From contig VWPU01017872.1 of the NCBI GenBank assembly GCA_013398955.1, positions 1 through 64,000 of the forward strand: 64,000 nt of DNA, read 5' to 3'. The notes under the pieces were generated by a model. It searched no databases. It was not told the DNA's origin and was given only the letters and a program-made list of their open reading frames with translations. The DNA is from Callaeas wilsoni. Lineage: Eukaryota > Chordata > Aves > Passeriformes > Callaeidae. The position numbers and the translations under genes were made by a program. Below are positions 46,384 to 58,942 of this stretch, piece by piece; within the stretch, counting starts at the first letter, position 1; each line of letters starts with the position of its first letter.

Positions 46384-49379
46384 GACCGCTCATCACAGCT
46401 CCAGTTCTTCTGTGAATGAAACCTCTTCTGATCATAACCAAGAAACAGCCCTGTGTGCTTCTGATTGCCACCTTTAAAATGGATCAGACTCTTCTGACCT
46501 GCTCCACAAACATGCTGCGTCCTTGTTGCTCAGCCACAGTATCAACCAGCACTTCTGAAAAGCCCAGGTAGGAACAAGACCTGCAGGAGATCTCTTGGGA
46601 CTGAGTTCCAGTGCTTTGGAGATGCTGGAGGCAAGGGCAGCTACTTCCCAGCACGGGGCCCCTGACACACAGTCAAACAGTGTTAGGGCCAAGAAGTGGG
46701 GATTTCTTCCACCAAAAGGAGGCCCTCCAGCTCGCAGGTTCTGGGGATGGATTTTCCACTGCAGGATTGGGACCACATGGTATGTCACCTGGGATTTCCT
46801 GTACCAGGGAGCTCTCTGCTTTCAGGAACTGGACACCCTCTCAAGGAAACTCAGGGCTCCCCAAGCTGAGGTTGTCCCAGTTTTCAGTTATCTTGCCAGC
46901 ACAAGACCTGTGAGAGGTTCACACTCCCAGGACACCTGAAACAGGTCCCTGGAGTTATCTGGTGGCCTGTGGGAGGTGAGGCTGGGCTCAGTTCTACAGG
47001 AGAATTTTGATTTTTCTAGTTCCTCGCTGCTGTTCTCCCCTAGCAAATGGATTGGGCCTGCTCGCTGCAGAACATTTGTGTGTTCTGTTCACTTGCTGCA
47101 TTGTCCTGCCCCGGAGCTGCGGGAGGTTCAGCGGGAGACCGAGTTCTCCCAGCGCCAGCTGCAGCCCTCAGTCCATGCACGCACCGGTCCCTGCCAGATT
47201 GCACTGAGAGTACAAAGGAGAAGAAAGAAACTAGCTCCTCGGCTGGTGTTTGTGTAGTTTACAAAGCCTCTTTTGCAGAGTTTCTGATCCCAGTTGGCCA
47301 GGGCTGCCGGGCTGTCCCAGCGCTGCTCGGCTGCAGAGCCCGGGGAGAGCAGAGCAGAGGGAGGGCGAGCGGGATCTGTCCTTGAGAGCAGGCTGGCACG
47401 GAATGGGGACACTGGCACCACAGCATCCACACCAAGGAATTTCTGTGCTGGAACCTGCCTGTCCAGCCAGGGATGCATCTTTTTAAATCCTATTAGATTT
47501 CCACTCCCCTCATGCAGGATGAACTTCCATTTCCCCGTTGGTGTTTGTCTCTCCCTGCCATGGCAGCCTTTCTCAAGTCTTTGTCCACCATCAGTATCTT
47601 TCTGTTTTTATGCCAACTCCTTCTCCCAAAGCTAAGCTGGGAGGTACTTTTCTAGAAATCTGCCCTCTGCCCACTATTTCTCATCTAAGTGCCACCTGCT
47701 TTCTTGTTGCTCGTGACCTTTACAGTTCACCTTCTAAACTTCATCCTCTCTGACTGAAGTCCGTGTTTCCTGTGGAATGTTGTCTCTCATGCACTGTGTA
47801 TATCTGGGTGAGGAATTACCACATTGCTTTGTTCTACAGAAACAGCTTATTTTGTTTACAGACAAATTTGCATGGGTATGGGCTGTGTCTGGTAAGTGCC
47901 ATGTCGATTTTCATTCTAAGTTATTTATTATCCAGTTGTACCCACGTCTTTTAATTGCTTTCTTTCCTTCAGACTGTTTCCTAAAGCCGCACTGGCAAGC
48001 CCTGTGTGCCACCAGGGGCAGGGAAATGTGCCACGCTCTGTACCTGTCATGGATGTAAAAGCTGAGGGAGATTCCCCTTCAAGTCTTGCAGTGGGTCCCT
48101 GTGCCTGGGACCCCAGCCTGTACCCCTGCACCCCACAGCCCGCTCGGGCATGGCCATAGCCACCCCTGCAGATGCCAGCCTTGCCAGCAGCTCCGGAGGA
48201 GGGACGCAGCTGGGTCACGGGAAGCGATGGCTGTGGCTGTGACACACGTGAGGCTGCTGACGCACCAGTGTCTTTATTCCTCAGTTCCGCTTTTGGTCAC
48301 CCATGGTGCAAAAGATGGTTTTCATCATATTTTTGGGGTGCTGCTGTTGAACAGTGTTTTGCTTTGGGCTGCCACGGATTGTGGCTCATCTTCTGCCTGG
48401 CCCTTGTCTGGGGGTGACGCTGTGAGCTCCCAGACATGGGGACAGCCCCGGTGAGGGGCAGCGCTGTCACACCACCCTCGTCCAGGGCATTGTGCTTGTA
48501 TAAATGACCAAAATCACGTAGATCCTGGTGGGCTTTGAATTTTGACCTTGTTTGCTGTGGAGATGGGACTTTGTAACGTAACTATCTCCTCACAAGTGAA
48601 AGCTGTTGGTCCCTGAGGGAAGAACAAAGGAAAATCTTTCTGATTTGAGGGGAAAGGCCAGTGTTATTTATTTTACAGCTTTGAGGAGGTAAACAGGGCA
48701 GCAGAGTCCAGAACAATTAAAATATTGGCTGAGCGTGGGTGACATCTCGGAGATGGGTCTTTTTTAATTTTAAAGCCTGCAGACAGGGAAACAAGCTGAC
48801 ATCATGTGAGATTTTAGAAATACTGCTGGGGAGAGGCCTCCCACATGGTGGCTCCAGTACAAACCAAGGCAGGGCCGCCCAGTTTGGTCTCATGGCTGCT
48901 CAGGATGGTTGGCTTCCCTGCCAGAGGCTTGTGCTGTGCCCCTCAGCAAGACGCTCAAGTAGAAATGCACAGCCTGCTTTTCTCTTCTGAGGCTGCCCCG
49001 ATACACAGCCCAGCTTCTCTGCACCCCCTCATCGCTGGGTACCCAGGGAATACAGAGGGTCTGAAGGGAGAGGGGCTAACCCCCACGGACTGCACACCGA
49101 ATCCCATCCTCTGTCCTCCCTTGGGTTGAATACTGCTGTTGATGTGCTCTGCAGCCACTGGAATCACCAGGGGATGTGCTGCGGGTTTTAGCATCGGGCT
49201 GTGCTCCTAGAGGGGGGCTGCCCCTGCCCATGAGACAGGGGCTGTGAGAGTGGAGACCATCGCAGTGAGGTGAGGACAGCATTAATGCAGACTTTGGGGC
49301 TCCATGTCCCTCCTCCTGCCGAGGAACGCAGGGCACGGAGCCTGCCAGACTGCTGTCTGCAGGGACAGGAGCAGGAGGG
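46384..49379. other. Unassigned noncoding DNA
   Basis: No gene or repeat was recognised. A locally GC-rich patch at 47.1-47.4 kb has overlapping plus and minus frames without known domains. The 47.5-48.0 kb part is T-rich on the plus strand. Confidence 0.55.
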
Positions 49380-49399
49380 GGCATGGGGACGATGATTCC

Positions 49400-50210
49400 T
49401 GCTGCTGGCAGCGCTCTCGGTCCTGAGAGAGATCTCAGCGCGGAGTCCAAGGAGCCCCGCGCCCGAGGGGGAGATGCAGACCCCGCCGGCTGTGTCCCGT
49501 GGGTGGGAGGGCTGCGCCGGCCGCCCGGGAGGAAATCCACCTCGGGGAAGGATGCTGCGGAGGGAGGAGAAGCGCCGGCACAGCGCTGACAGGGCGAAGC
49601 TGCTGGCAGGCAGCTGTCTCCAGGGTGGCTGCAGCACTGCAGCATCAATTAACCTTTGGGGAACTTCTGCCAGTGCCGCTCAGGCGTAGCCGCGGCTCCG
49701 CCGTGCCGAGCGATGGGGCGCGAACCTGCCGCGGTGGAAGGCTGCAGCCAGACTACAAAAGCCCGAGCAGGAGCCAGCCACCTGAGCCGAAGTGCCTCTG
49801 TCTCGCTCACTAGCCTGCGCTAAGTGCTTTTATCTCCTCTCCTTGTGTTTACGAGGGTGGCTTTCTCCTTCGCGCGGTGGCAGTGCCGCGGAATGCTAAT
49901 GGAGAGCGAGTGGCGGCTGCCCTCCGCAGTCCTTGGCAGGCAATTTCCTCGGGGCCAGGCCCCCGACCCCGCTGGCTCTGCAGGGAGAGTGTGACCCCCA
50001 TCCTGCAGCCCTGCCCGGACCCCACCGTGCCGGCCCTGGCCCCCACCCAGCTCCGTGGGGCAGTGCCAAAATAGCCGTTTCCCCCCAGCCAGAGGGACCT
50101 TGGGAGACCTGAGCCTTGGTGGCTGTGTAGCACGGATGTTCCCGCACTGCAGCCTCGCCGGTGCCAGCGGGGAGGCCGTGCCCGAGGAAAGGGGGCTCTC
50201 GGCACGGGGT
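49400..50210. promoter_or_regulatory. CpG island, candidate promoter
   Basis: CpG density is the highest in the window: roughly 20 CpG in the 190 bases from 49421, including GCGCCGGCCGCCCGGG near 49513. CpG stays frequent to about 50.2 kb. In birds such islands usually mark promoters of widely expressed or developmental genes. A weak TATA-like CTACAAAAG lies near 49752. Overlapping frames on both strands are long only because GC is high, and none shows a known domain. The transcript, if any, and its direction are unknown. Confidence 0.5.
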
Positions 50211-50756
50211 GTTGGCCTCCAGGCAGTGGTGAGCTCATGGTTCCTGCAGCTCCGTCCTGATCACGGCTCCTGCAGCTCCATCCCACGAGCACTGCGCTTT
50301 GTGTGTTCGTCAGGCATCTCTGGCCGTCTGGGAAGTCCAGACTGGGAAGTTAGTGGGCAAAATGAGAGGGGAAGAAATAGAAAATAGCAGCAAGGATTTA
50401 GAAAGAGCAGCAGTACCAGGGAGGTGTCCTCCAGGGAGGAGTCTGGTCAGGCTCGTCCATAAATCATGTGTGCTCCAGCGCACGACCTCTTCTTGGCCAC
50501 TGAGCTCTGCTCTTCAGAGAGTAAGACACTCCTTGGCCAAAGCCCTCTGAGGCAGTCAGGCATCAAATTCCTGGAAACGTGGGCTAAAACCATGTGCTTC
50601 ATCCCAGCCAGATGTGATGACTGTTGTCACTGCTTGGGGCGCAAGGGAACACCAGGGGTAGACCAGGCACCATAGCACATGCTTGCTGTCACTTTGGAAG
50701 CTGTGGCAGGGATGTGCCATGCTTCCCATGGCTGCCCTCAGCCAGGCAAGATGCAG

Positions 50757-51004
50757 CAGGAGCCTCCCTCTTTCACCCTGAAAGAGATGGACTCCTTCAT
50801 GACCAGGGAGACCATAAGGAATCAGGAGTTTGGCGTCGTGTGGCAGGATCCCCTGGATTTCATATCACCTTTCCCAAGGGCAGGAGCCTCCCTCTTTCAC
50901 CCTGAAAGAGATGGACTCCTTCATGACCAGGGAGACCATAAGGAATCAGGAGTTTGGCGTCGTGTGGCAGGATCCCCTGGATTTCATTTCACCTTTCCCA
51001 AGGG
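50757..51004. repeat. 124-base tandem duplication
   Basis: Positions 50757-50880 are repeated at 50881-51004. The only difference I see is ATATCACC against ATTTCACC, so the copies are about 99% identical and the event is recent. As 124 is not a multiple of 3, the same peptide appears in two different plus frames (50679-51377 and 50830-51018), which does not support coding function. Confidence 0.97.
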
Positions 51005-54000
51005 CAGCCACTCCGTGAGCTCTCAGCTCAGCTGGGGCAGCGTTGCCAGCACTTTCCCAGCCCATGCCTCCCCTGCCTCTTTCCCTGCATGCAGCTTTTC
51101 CTACAGGCTCCAAGGGAGCCATTTCCATGCTGCAGGGGAGCTGCAGGCAGCGGAGCCAAGAGGCAGCAGCAGAACCTGGCTCCCTTCAGGTGCCCGGCTT
51201 AGAGACAGCGTTGCAGCCCCTGCCTGCACCCAGGTCCTGCCTGGCGCCTGCCTGCGTGTGTTCCCTCACGGAAAGGGCCACATTGGCCACTTCTCCTATG
51301 ATCTCACCCTGGCCAGAGCTGTGAGTCATCGGAAACCTGGTCCCCCTCTGGGGCTGAGCCAGAGCTGGCCAAACTGATGGAAAGACCACCAAGGCCTTTG
51401 GGACCAGTCTGAGCTCCACTGCTGCTGCAGTCCTCGTGGTGGGGGACAGCCTGTGAGGGCCGGAGCAGGGCTGGGATCAGCTCTGTGGGGAGCACCAGGG
51501 GTGCTGCCACAGCAGCTCTGCCTCTCCTGCATCCCTGAGCCACCAGCAGTGACGCTGCCTCCTTGGTGAGGAGTTCAGCTCCCATGGCAGTGGGGTGGAG
51601 ATCCAGCCCTGGCCTCAGCGTGGGCCATCTTTGGCATCCCCTCCCTTGCCAGATGGTGATTTATAAACCCCTGGGGCGGGGAAGCTGGGGAGCAGCAGGG
51701 CAGCTGTGCGGCTTTGTGAATCTGTCACAAGGTGGTTTCCAGTAAGGACAGCTCATTTCTTCCAGAGCATTTGAAAACATGAGCTGGAAATATCCCCGCC
51801 CGTCCTTTGTAAGTGGGACCCGTGGCAAGGCTTCCGCAAGGTGGGGCTGGGCTTTTGCTATCATGGAGTATCTCATGTTATGTAGATGTTTTCTGTGCCT
51901 GGTAATAAGCTGCTGAAAATACAGATCATTTACTGTCAGTAGCAAGGAAAAGTCGAAGCTATCTCTCAGTACAGCTCCACTCCTGGAGATTTCCCCCTCT
52001 GCCTCATGAGTTAGGTGATGCTGGTTATTCCAGAGACACCCACATACCCCTGTACATCCTTGCTACAGCCCTGCAGGGAATATCTGCTTCCCAAGACTCC
52101 CGGTGCTTGTATCACAGTGGGTGTCTGCCTTCAAGGCGGTACCTGTCAGACTGAGAGCTACCCTGAAACTTCACTTTGCCCACCAGTGAAAACACTAGAG
52201 GGGAAATTTGACCCTAACTATCAGAGCTGTCATCTTTCGAGAAAACCAGCCGGTTTCCACCAAGTTTCAGGTCCAGCTGAAGGTGGGAGGTGAAGGACAA
52301 GAACAGGAAGAGGCAGAAGCAGTGCAGCCTCAACCACAACAAGAGAGCAGCTTGGTTGTCTTCTTCTGCTCTCTTCCTGTAAGGCATCTGCACGGGGCTG
52401 TACTTGGCCACATCGAGTGTTTGCCTCCAGCTCCTGTTTTCATTAAAATGCCAAGCAGTGGGCTCACCAATGCCTAGATCTTGTGGTTGTTCCTCTGTGT
52501 CTGTATTCGAAGCAATGGATAAAGTCTCCTTGTCCAAAACCAGCCTTAACACCTATCATTACTGCTGGGAAGTGCGACGCTTTTCCTGCATAGTGAAAAG
52601 TGCTGAAATCCCCCAAAATGTCTTTCTCCATCCTGGTGCTTCAGAGTGCTCTGACAGCATCGTGGGGGTCTGGACACTGCTCACATGGAGTCTGGCACGG
52701 CCATGGACAGAACCTGTATGCTGACTGATTTAAGCTCCTTTAGAATGATGTAGTATGATATCACCATTATATCATAGTGCTGTCACACATGTTGGGTTTA
52801 ATCTGAGTGGAAACTGAGTTCCCAGAGAGCAGTATATCTTTTAAAATTAGGCTTAGCTAAATGCTTGTCATTGCAGGTTTATTAATGCTGAATACAAGCA
52901 ATAATTGCTTCAGCTTCTCATGAATTTGCTTCAACTTTGTGTGAGTGTGTGGCTTTACCTGTCAGCTCAGGCTGCTTTTTAATCTGTGTCCCACAGCTAC
53001 ACAGCAGTGGGTCCCTCAGCCACCTCTCTGGGATAACTACATATTTGCAGTTTATCCCAGAAATTCATGGTGTCACACATGCCATGGCTCTGGAAGTTTG
53101 CAGATGGTTCTTGTGCTGGACATTGTGGTTGCATTTAGTGATATTTTGCCACAATGGACTGAGAATTGGAAAGTTACCTTTAAAATCTGGAACAGCTTCT
53201 TGAAGCTCTGGAAAGCGATGTTTTAAGAACCGCCTCTTCTTAATCTGTGGTCAATTGGAGACCTTCCACCTCTCCTTGTCCTTCCAGTTCTGTGCAACGC
53301 TTGTATTTCAGAGATGTTCACAAACACAGTCACAGGCAGGGCTGCTTGGTGAGCATTAACGCTATTGCAGGAGCAGGTGAATGTTCCTGTCCATGAAAAA
53401 CTGAGCTGGTCCAGCCCACAGTGGCCATTGTGGTGTTACAGAAAAAAATCTGAGAGGTGTATTTTTCGTCTTTGAAGGATTTCCATCAATGGCTCATTAG
53501 GTTTATCGAGGCAGCAATGATGTTGTCAAACACACTCTGTATGCCTACCCTGTTTTGCGAAGAACAAAACCATGTAACAACAAATTAATGCACAGGCCAG
53601 TGGCTTTTTCATGATTGGTGGACATCAGTTTGGCCCTTTCCATACCTAGATAGCAGGTCCTAATTTTCTAGTTTAAAACCACTGAAGTGTCAAGAAGTGC
53701 CACACTGCTAGTCTGGGTCCAGATGCTGTCACAGCAGATGTCCTGGGCCTGGAGCTGTCACTTCTGTACTAAATGTCCCACTGCCGGTTTTGCCACGTTA
53801 CAGGGCACAATCCTTGAGATGTTGTGGTGACATGACACACTTTGACTGGTTTTAGCTATGACTCTCCTTTGCTTGGCTCTTTAAAGTTCTCCCTTACAAC
53901 TTGCCAGCTATGGAAAGAGCTCTTTTTACTCTTGTTTTGACAGTGGAATGGATGCCAGTTTTGGGGAAATGCTATAAATATCCCTGAGTCTGTGATCTCT

Positions 54001-54269
54001 GGTGTTAGTATTTCCTGGCAGTGCTTTCAAGAGTATCTGATTGATAAGCATTCAACACAATGGTGAGCCCTGACACATTTTTAAGTGTTCACAGATGTGG
54101 CAGATAACCTTGTCCCATCATCTTTGGATGCCAGGTTGAGGGCTGGACTTACTTTATTGATAGCCACAACTTCATCAAGGTCCACCGTATCAGTGAGTCA
54201 CAACATAGCCAAGTGTTCACTTTATTTCCAAGACACTTTAAAAGATTATCCTCACAGCTTCATCTATTT
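51005..54269. other. Unassigned noncoding DNA
   Basis: No gene or transposon was recognised. The stretch at 51.66-51.96 kb is unique with TGATTTATAAACCC and GTAATAAGCTGCTGAAAATA and may be regulatory, but evidence is thin. From 52.7 to 54.3 kb GC falls and long frames are nearly absent. Confidence 0.5.
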
Positions 54270-55130
54270 ATTATTTTTAGGATGAGATGGAGGATGACAA
54301 TGTTTTGGTTTCTTGTAAGTCACTTTCTAGATTCTTACAGATAATTAGAGAGCATAAAGCTATTTGTTTTTACAGGAGAGGTTACTTGGCTCTTGTGCAA
54401 GTGATCTTCTGGGATATCTGATGTGAAATGGCTTTTTAGGAAACTGTCCAGTTTGTCAGTTTACTCCATTTCATGAGCCTTTTAGTCACAAAATCACTCT
54501 CATGTTTCTGGCTAACACCTCCAATTATCATTACATTTTCTCCTGCTGTGGCGAGTGACCTGCAAATCCACCGATGTCCCTCAGTAACATTAATGAAGCC
54601 ACTTCTATGACCAGCTTCTGCATCACCCCACCTCCCTGATGCTGAGTTGTTGGATCTTCCCTGGTGGTGCCTGGCTTCAGACAGAGCAGGATCTGCCCTT
54701 GGTGTCTGTATTTGAAACCTGATCAGAAATGCTCAGTCACCAGCGGTCCCCTCCCCTCCCCGTACTCTTCAGTGCACTCCAGAGCATCGTAATGGCTTGA
54801 GATGATGAATACTATGCAGACAACACACCCAGCTGTCCAAGCAGACAGTCAGCGGAGAAATGAAGATATGCCTGCCTAAGTAAAAGTTTGATTAATTGCA
54901 TTAATTAGGCCCTAAGGTATGGTTCATAAAATAAGAGTACAACTGGTGTATTGGATTGGGGAATTGACTATGTGACAGGGAACAAACAGTGGCACGAACA
55001 GGAACTCGTCTCTGTCTGGAATGGCATGATAAATTATCAATTAAATAATGGAGAGTGACAAAGCTGCAGTCTGTGAGAGGCGACCTCCAGCCACGGCTGC
55101 GGCCGGCCCGGGTGGGTGACTCAGCCACGT
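54270..55130. promoter_or_regulatory. Candidate conserved element rich in homeodomain motifs
   Basis: The densest part is 54.85-55.06 kb: ATTAATTGCATTAATTAG at 54891-54908 and AAATTATCAATTAAATAATG at about 55031-55050, with several TAAT/ATTA cores, ending next to a TGACTCAGC site at 55117-55125. No repeat family matches, and the change to CpG-rich sequence at 55.08 kb is abrupt. This pattern is typical of developmental enhancers, but it remains inference without an alignment. Confidence 0.35.
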
Positions 55131-58100
55131 CTGTCAGTCTCTCCAGTGCTTCCATAGGAGTTTGTTCTCCCATGGTCCCACCAGCACAGCGCTGGGCTTG
55201 TGGCCCTGTCAGCACTGCAGGGCGTTGGACCCTCATGGGGTGAGTGTGGGCTCAGCAGCCCTGGGGCCACTGGGCTCCTACAGGGACTGTACCAGAGCAC
55301 TGGACATTCACCAGCTGCTGATCTCCTCCTGCCGTGGCAGCAGGACCATCTTCTGCTGGGCAAGTGGTGAAGAGGTATTAACTCATCCCAAAGGCACTGG
55401 TTTTGACCTGCCCATGTGTCACACCTTCTCTTCTCAGTGCGTCCCATCCTTTGGCATCATGGTATTTGCTCTCCAGGGTCCTGCCCCAGTGGGAGAGCCA
55501 TGGGTCAGCTCAAGCACAAGATCCAGTAGCATTTCTCCTCCTGGATGCTGGGACTTTGTGCCAGGCCTTTGTGTGGCCACAGCTGCAGCTTCCTCATCCT
55601 CCTCTGTCCTTGCTGCTCTGAACGATGGGCTCCTCACTGCTCTTCCCTCCTATCCTGCCGCAAATCTGTGGGGATTTGCCTGCTGCCAGACAGGGGCTTG
55701 TCTTCACCTGCACAGGCAGAGATGAGTGGACAGTCTGTGTTTGTGGCGTGCTTCACCACATCCCCTTCCCATTTCCCACCCAGGTGATCAGCGAGTTGCC
55801 GATACTCCAGGCTGGACCGGCTCCCGCCGATCTGCCGAGCGCCGCTGCCGCTCCCGTCTCAGGCAGCGCTGCTGTGTGTGTGCTGCAGGCGCAGCTGTGC
55901 AGGGGCAGGCTCTCCAGATTCCTCGTTACCGGTTGTTATTAATGACTCTGCATTTCCATGAAGCCAATAGCAGGCTGGGACAGATGTATAACCCCTGCCC
56001 CAGGAAGCTGATGAGAGATGCTGCCTCCCCAGCAGCACCGCTTCAGTTTCTTCTAGAAGAAGGTTCCTTCAGGATAATTTCTACCAGCTCTCAGCTTCCA
56101 CAGCAATTTCTCTCATTCTGCATTGTTTTCTGTTCCAGGATTTGTTCCATTATTACTTTTAGTGTCACATAAAGGCCTTGACTGAGATCTAGGCTGGACT
56201 CTGACAAACGACCTCTACAACAACACCTCTACAAAATGGGTGAGTGGGTCTGTCACCAGTGCAGTTGGCACATATGAAACGGGGAACCCCAGGGGAACTT
56301 CAGAACTGACAGTGAGAACTCAGGAGGTGGTGGGGGCTGAATGATCCGCTCCCTTCCCTTGGGAATGGTCCCTGTAAGCAGAGGAGGGACTTTAGTCAGT
56401 GTGAGAGTGGAAACCCAGCAGGGAAACGATCACAGTTCCACCCTGATGAATGGCTGAGTCAGGAAGACATGCCTGGTCATTAGTTGTGTTGTCTCCATAG
56501 TGAGTGTCCAGACAATGTAAGACATTGCTTGAACATTTCTCCTGTCACATCCCCCTGGCAGGGTGGGATGTTGGGGAAGTGACAGCTCTCTGGTGCTTGG
56601 TGTCTTGTTCATTCTCAAACCATCATTGGGAATGTTCCTCTCACCTCCCGTCTATCAGATTTCTCCACCATCTATCCTGTACATTCAGAGAGGGCCCTTT
56701 CAGGCAGACCAAGATCGACCCCAGCTGTCAAACAGAAACCAGGGTAGTTTGAAGATGGTTGAAATCCACACAGCCTGGTTTCCCCTCTCTTCCTTCCCTC
56801 TTTCTTCCACAAGTTAAAGCACTTGTGCTTCCTTACCCTGGATGGAGCAAGGACAGTAGCATGGGACAGAGCAATCACATGCATTAGTGTTTACAAAGCG
56901 CATGCTAAGGCAGGACAGATTCCTCCCAAAACTAAAGAAAGAAACAATTCCTGGTCCATTAGTGCTTATGGCTGCCACGCTGTAATGAGTGAAGATCAGA
57001 CATGGGAGGAAAGCTAGAGAGGGACAAGAACTACAGCCATGGGATCTCATTCACTTGGGATGCAGGCACATCTCTGTGCTGATGTAAACACACCTCTGTC
57101 AGGTATTTTAATGACTGAGCAGCACTGGGGACCTCGCAGCTTTTTTGCTTCCCTGTTCTTTCTTTACCCTTTCTATATGACTTTTGGAGTTACAAGTTGT
57201 GGATTACTCACCACTTTCTCTTCAGCTTCCTGAAGAGAAGCCATTCTCCCAAGCTAAGCCATTCTCCCAAGCTAAGCAGGGCTGTTATTTCTGGACAACT
57301 GTCTCCTATCAGTGATGGTGACACAATCAGTGCCGTGTCTCTGCCTGTCTCTGACATGATTTCAGTGGGTTGCTCTCTGTTCCCTGACAGGTTGGTTTCT
57401 GTTTGGGGATATTTGTGCAGCAGTGTCCCTATCCCTTTCAATATCAGTATGTTTCTGGCATGCGAATTTGGGGATGGGTCGCTGCTCCATGAATTTCTCT
57501 CCTCATTTAGCTCGTTTGGTTGTAATAGGTGTAGCACAGGCTGTAGTTGGGATACTGCTTTCACAGGAGAGATGATCTTTCCATTTTGCTTTGAAAAACA
57601 CCCACTCATTCTGCAGTTGTGAAGCCAGTTTCTGTAAGAGAAGCTATACACACCTTGGGAAGGTTGTTGTCCTTGTCTCATCAGATTTCTTACAGAACAG
57701 GGCACAACATCTCACCCCAACTTTCATAGGGAATGCTCAGTGAATTTGTAGTTGAGCTGAAGCCTGGTTTTCCAAAAGATGCCCAGTTTGGAAGTTTTGG
57801 ATGACTCTATTTCCAACCGCAGAAAATCTGGTAGAGCATCCCTCTATTCAGAAAATGAGCTAAGCTTTGAGCTTTCTCTTGGAAGCATGGAAATCTACTG
57901 GCAACGGGCATGCTACAGCAAGCAAACCTATGGCTGATTCATCTGTCTCTCTGCTCTTGCTTTGGGTGCCCTTAGTGAGGCAACCGGATGGGAATTTGAT
58001 TGGTGTCATCACAAAAAGTGGTTGATGTTTAACACAAAGCCGTGAGAGCCCAGCTGCGTTTGGCTGCAGCCAGTGCATGTCGCCTCTCTCTGCTCCCCTG

Positions 58101-58504
58101 ACCCACGGCCCTGCTCTTTTTGTGGTCCCACAAGCAGCCCAGTGCATTGGGACACCCCACAGCGACCCGTGACACGTGGGGCTGCTACCACTGCGTGAAA
58201 CTCCTGTCAGCTGAAGCCCTTTGGGGTGGCCCTCCTGATTGTCACAAGGAGCCAACTGCTGCAGGACAAGCAGCAGCCTCAGCGTGACTGCAGTTCAAGG
58301 CCCTGCCACCAGCGCTGGCTCCCACGGGTCTGTGCAGGCTGCTGGGAGCTCTGTGGTGATTGCACCCTACTGGGTGTCGTGCTGGTTGTCTTGCACATTG
58401 TTTTCTTCGCCTCATTTGTTTGCACCTTTCAAACGACCTGGTAGCAGTCAGGGAGCCTCCTTCACCCTCCTCAAACCTCACTGGGGAAAACTGAAAGCTT
58501 TTAG
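55131..58504. other. Unassigned noncoding DNA
   Basis: No gene was recognised. CpG-rich spots occur at 55.8-55.87 kb. A GCTGAGTCA site lies at 56453-56461. Frames of 187 codons (55162-55725, plus) and 165 codons (57208-57705, minus) show no family features. Confidence 0.5.
57239..57274. repeat. 18-base tandem duplication
   Basis: AGCCATTCTCCCAAGCTA occurs twice in a row without mismatch, apparently a recent slippage event. Confidence 0.88.
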
Positions 58505-58942
58505 AGTGTCCAAGGGAGGGACATGAGGATGGAGAAGGCCATACAAGGAGCAGCTGAGGGCACTTGGCCTGTCCAGCCTGGCACAGAGGAGACTGAGGTC
58601 AGACCTCCCCAGGAGCTGCAGCTCCTCTTGAGGGGCACAGCAGAAGCAGCTCCGATCTCTGCTCCCTGTGACCAGGGACAGGACCCAACGGAATAGTTAA
58701 AGTTGTGTCAGGGGTATTTAGATTGAACATTTGGGAAAGGTTCTTCCCCCAGAGGGTGGTGGGGCACTGAACAGGCTCCATCGGGAATGGTCACGGCCCC
58801 AAGGCTGCCAGAGCTCCAGGAGCATTTGGACAATGCTCTCAGGGACAAGGTGGGATGGTTGGGATGCCCTGTGTAGGGGCAGGAGTTGGATGTGATGATC
58901 CTTCCGGTCCCTTCCAGCTCAGGATATTCCATGATTCTATGG
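58505..58942 (+). mobile_element. CR1 LINE fragment with 3' terminus, plus strand
   Basis: About 440 bases of CR1: AAGGAGCAGCTGAGGGCACT, TTGGCCTGTCCAGCCTGGCA, GAGGAGACTGAGGTCAGACC, AAAGGTTCTTCCCCCAGAGG, GTGGTGGGGCACTGAACAGG, ATTTGGACAATGCTCTCAGG, GGCAGGAGTTGGATGTGATG, ATCCTTCCGGTCCCTTCCAG and the ending CTCAGGATATTCCATGATTC TATGG. It is of a different subfamily type from the copies at 10.8 and 31.9 kb, as shown by the 'AACTCAGGATATTC' tail. The copy is noncoding and 5' truncated. Confidence 0.95.

Noticed and set aside
49076..49648. 190-codon minus-strand frame in the CpG island
   Set aside because: Stops are rare in such GC-rich DNA; overlapping plus frames are also open, and no domain is visible.
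50679..51377. 232-codon plus-strand frame
   Set aside because: It is extended by the recent 124-base duplication, which repeats the same peptide in another frame. No domain is recognisable.
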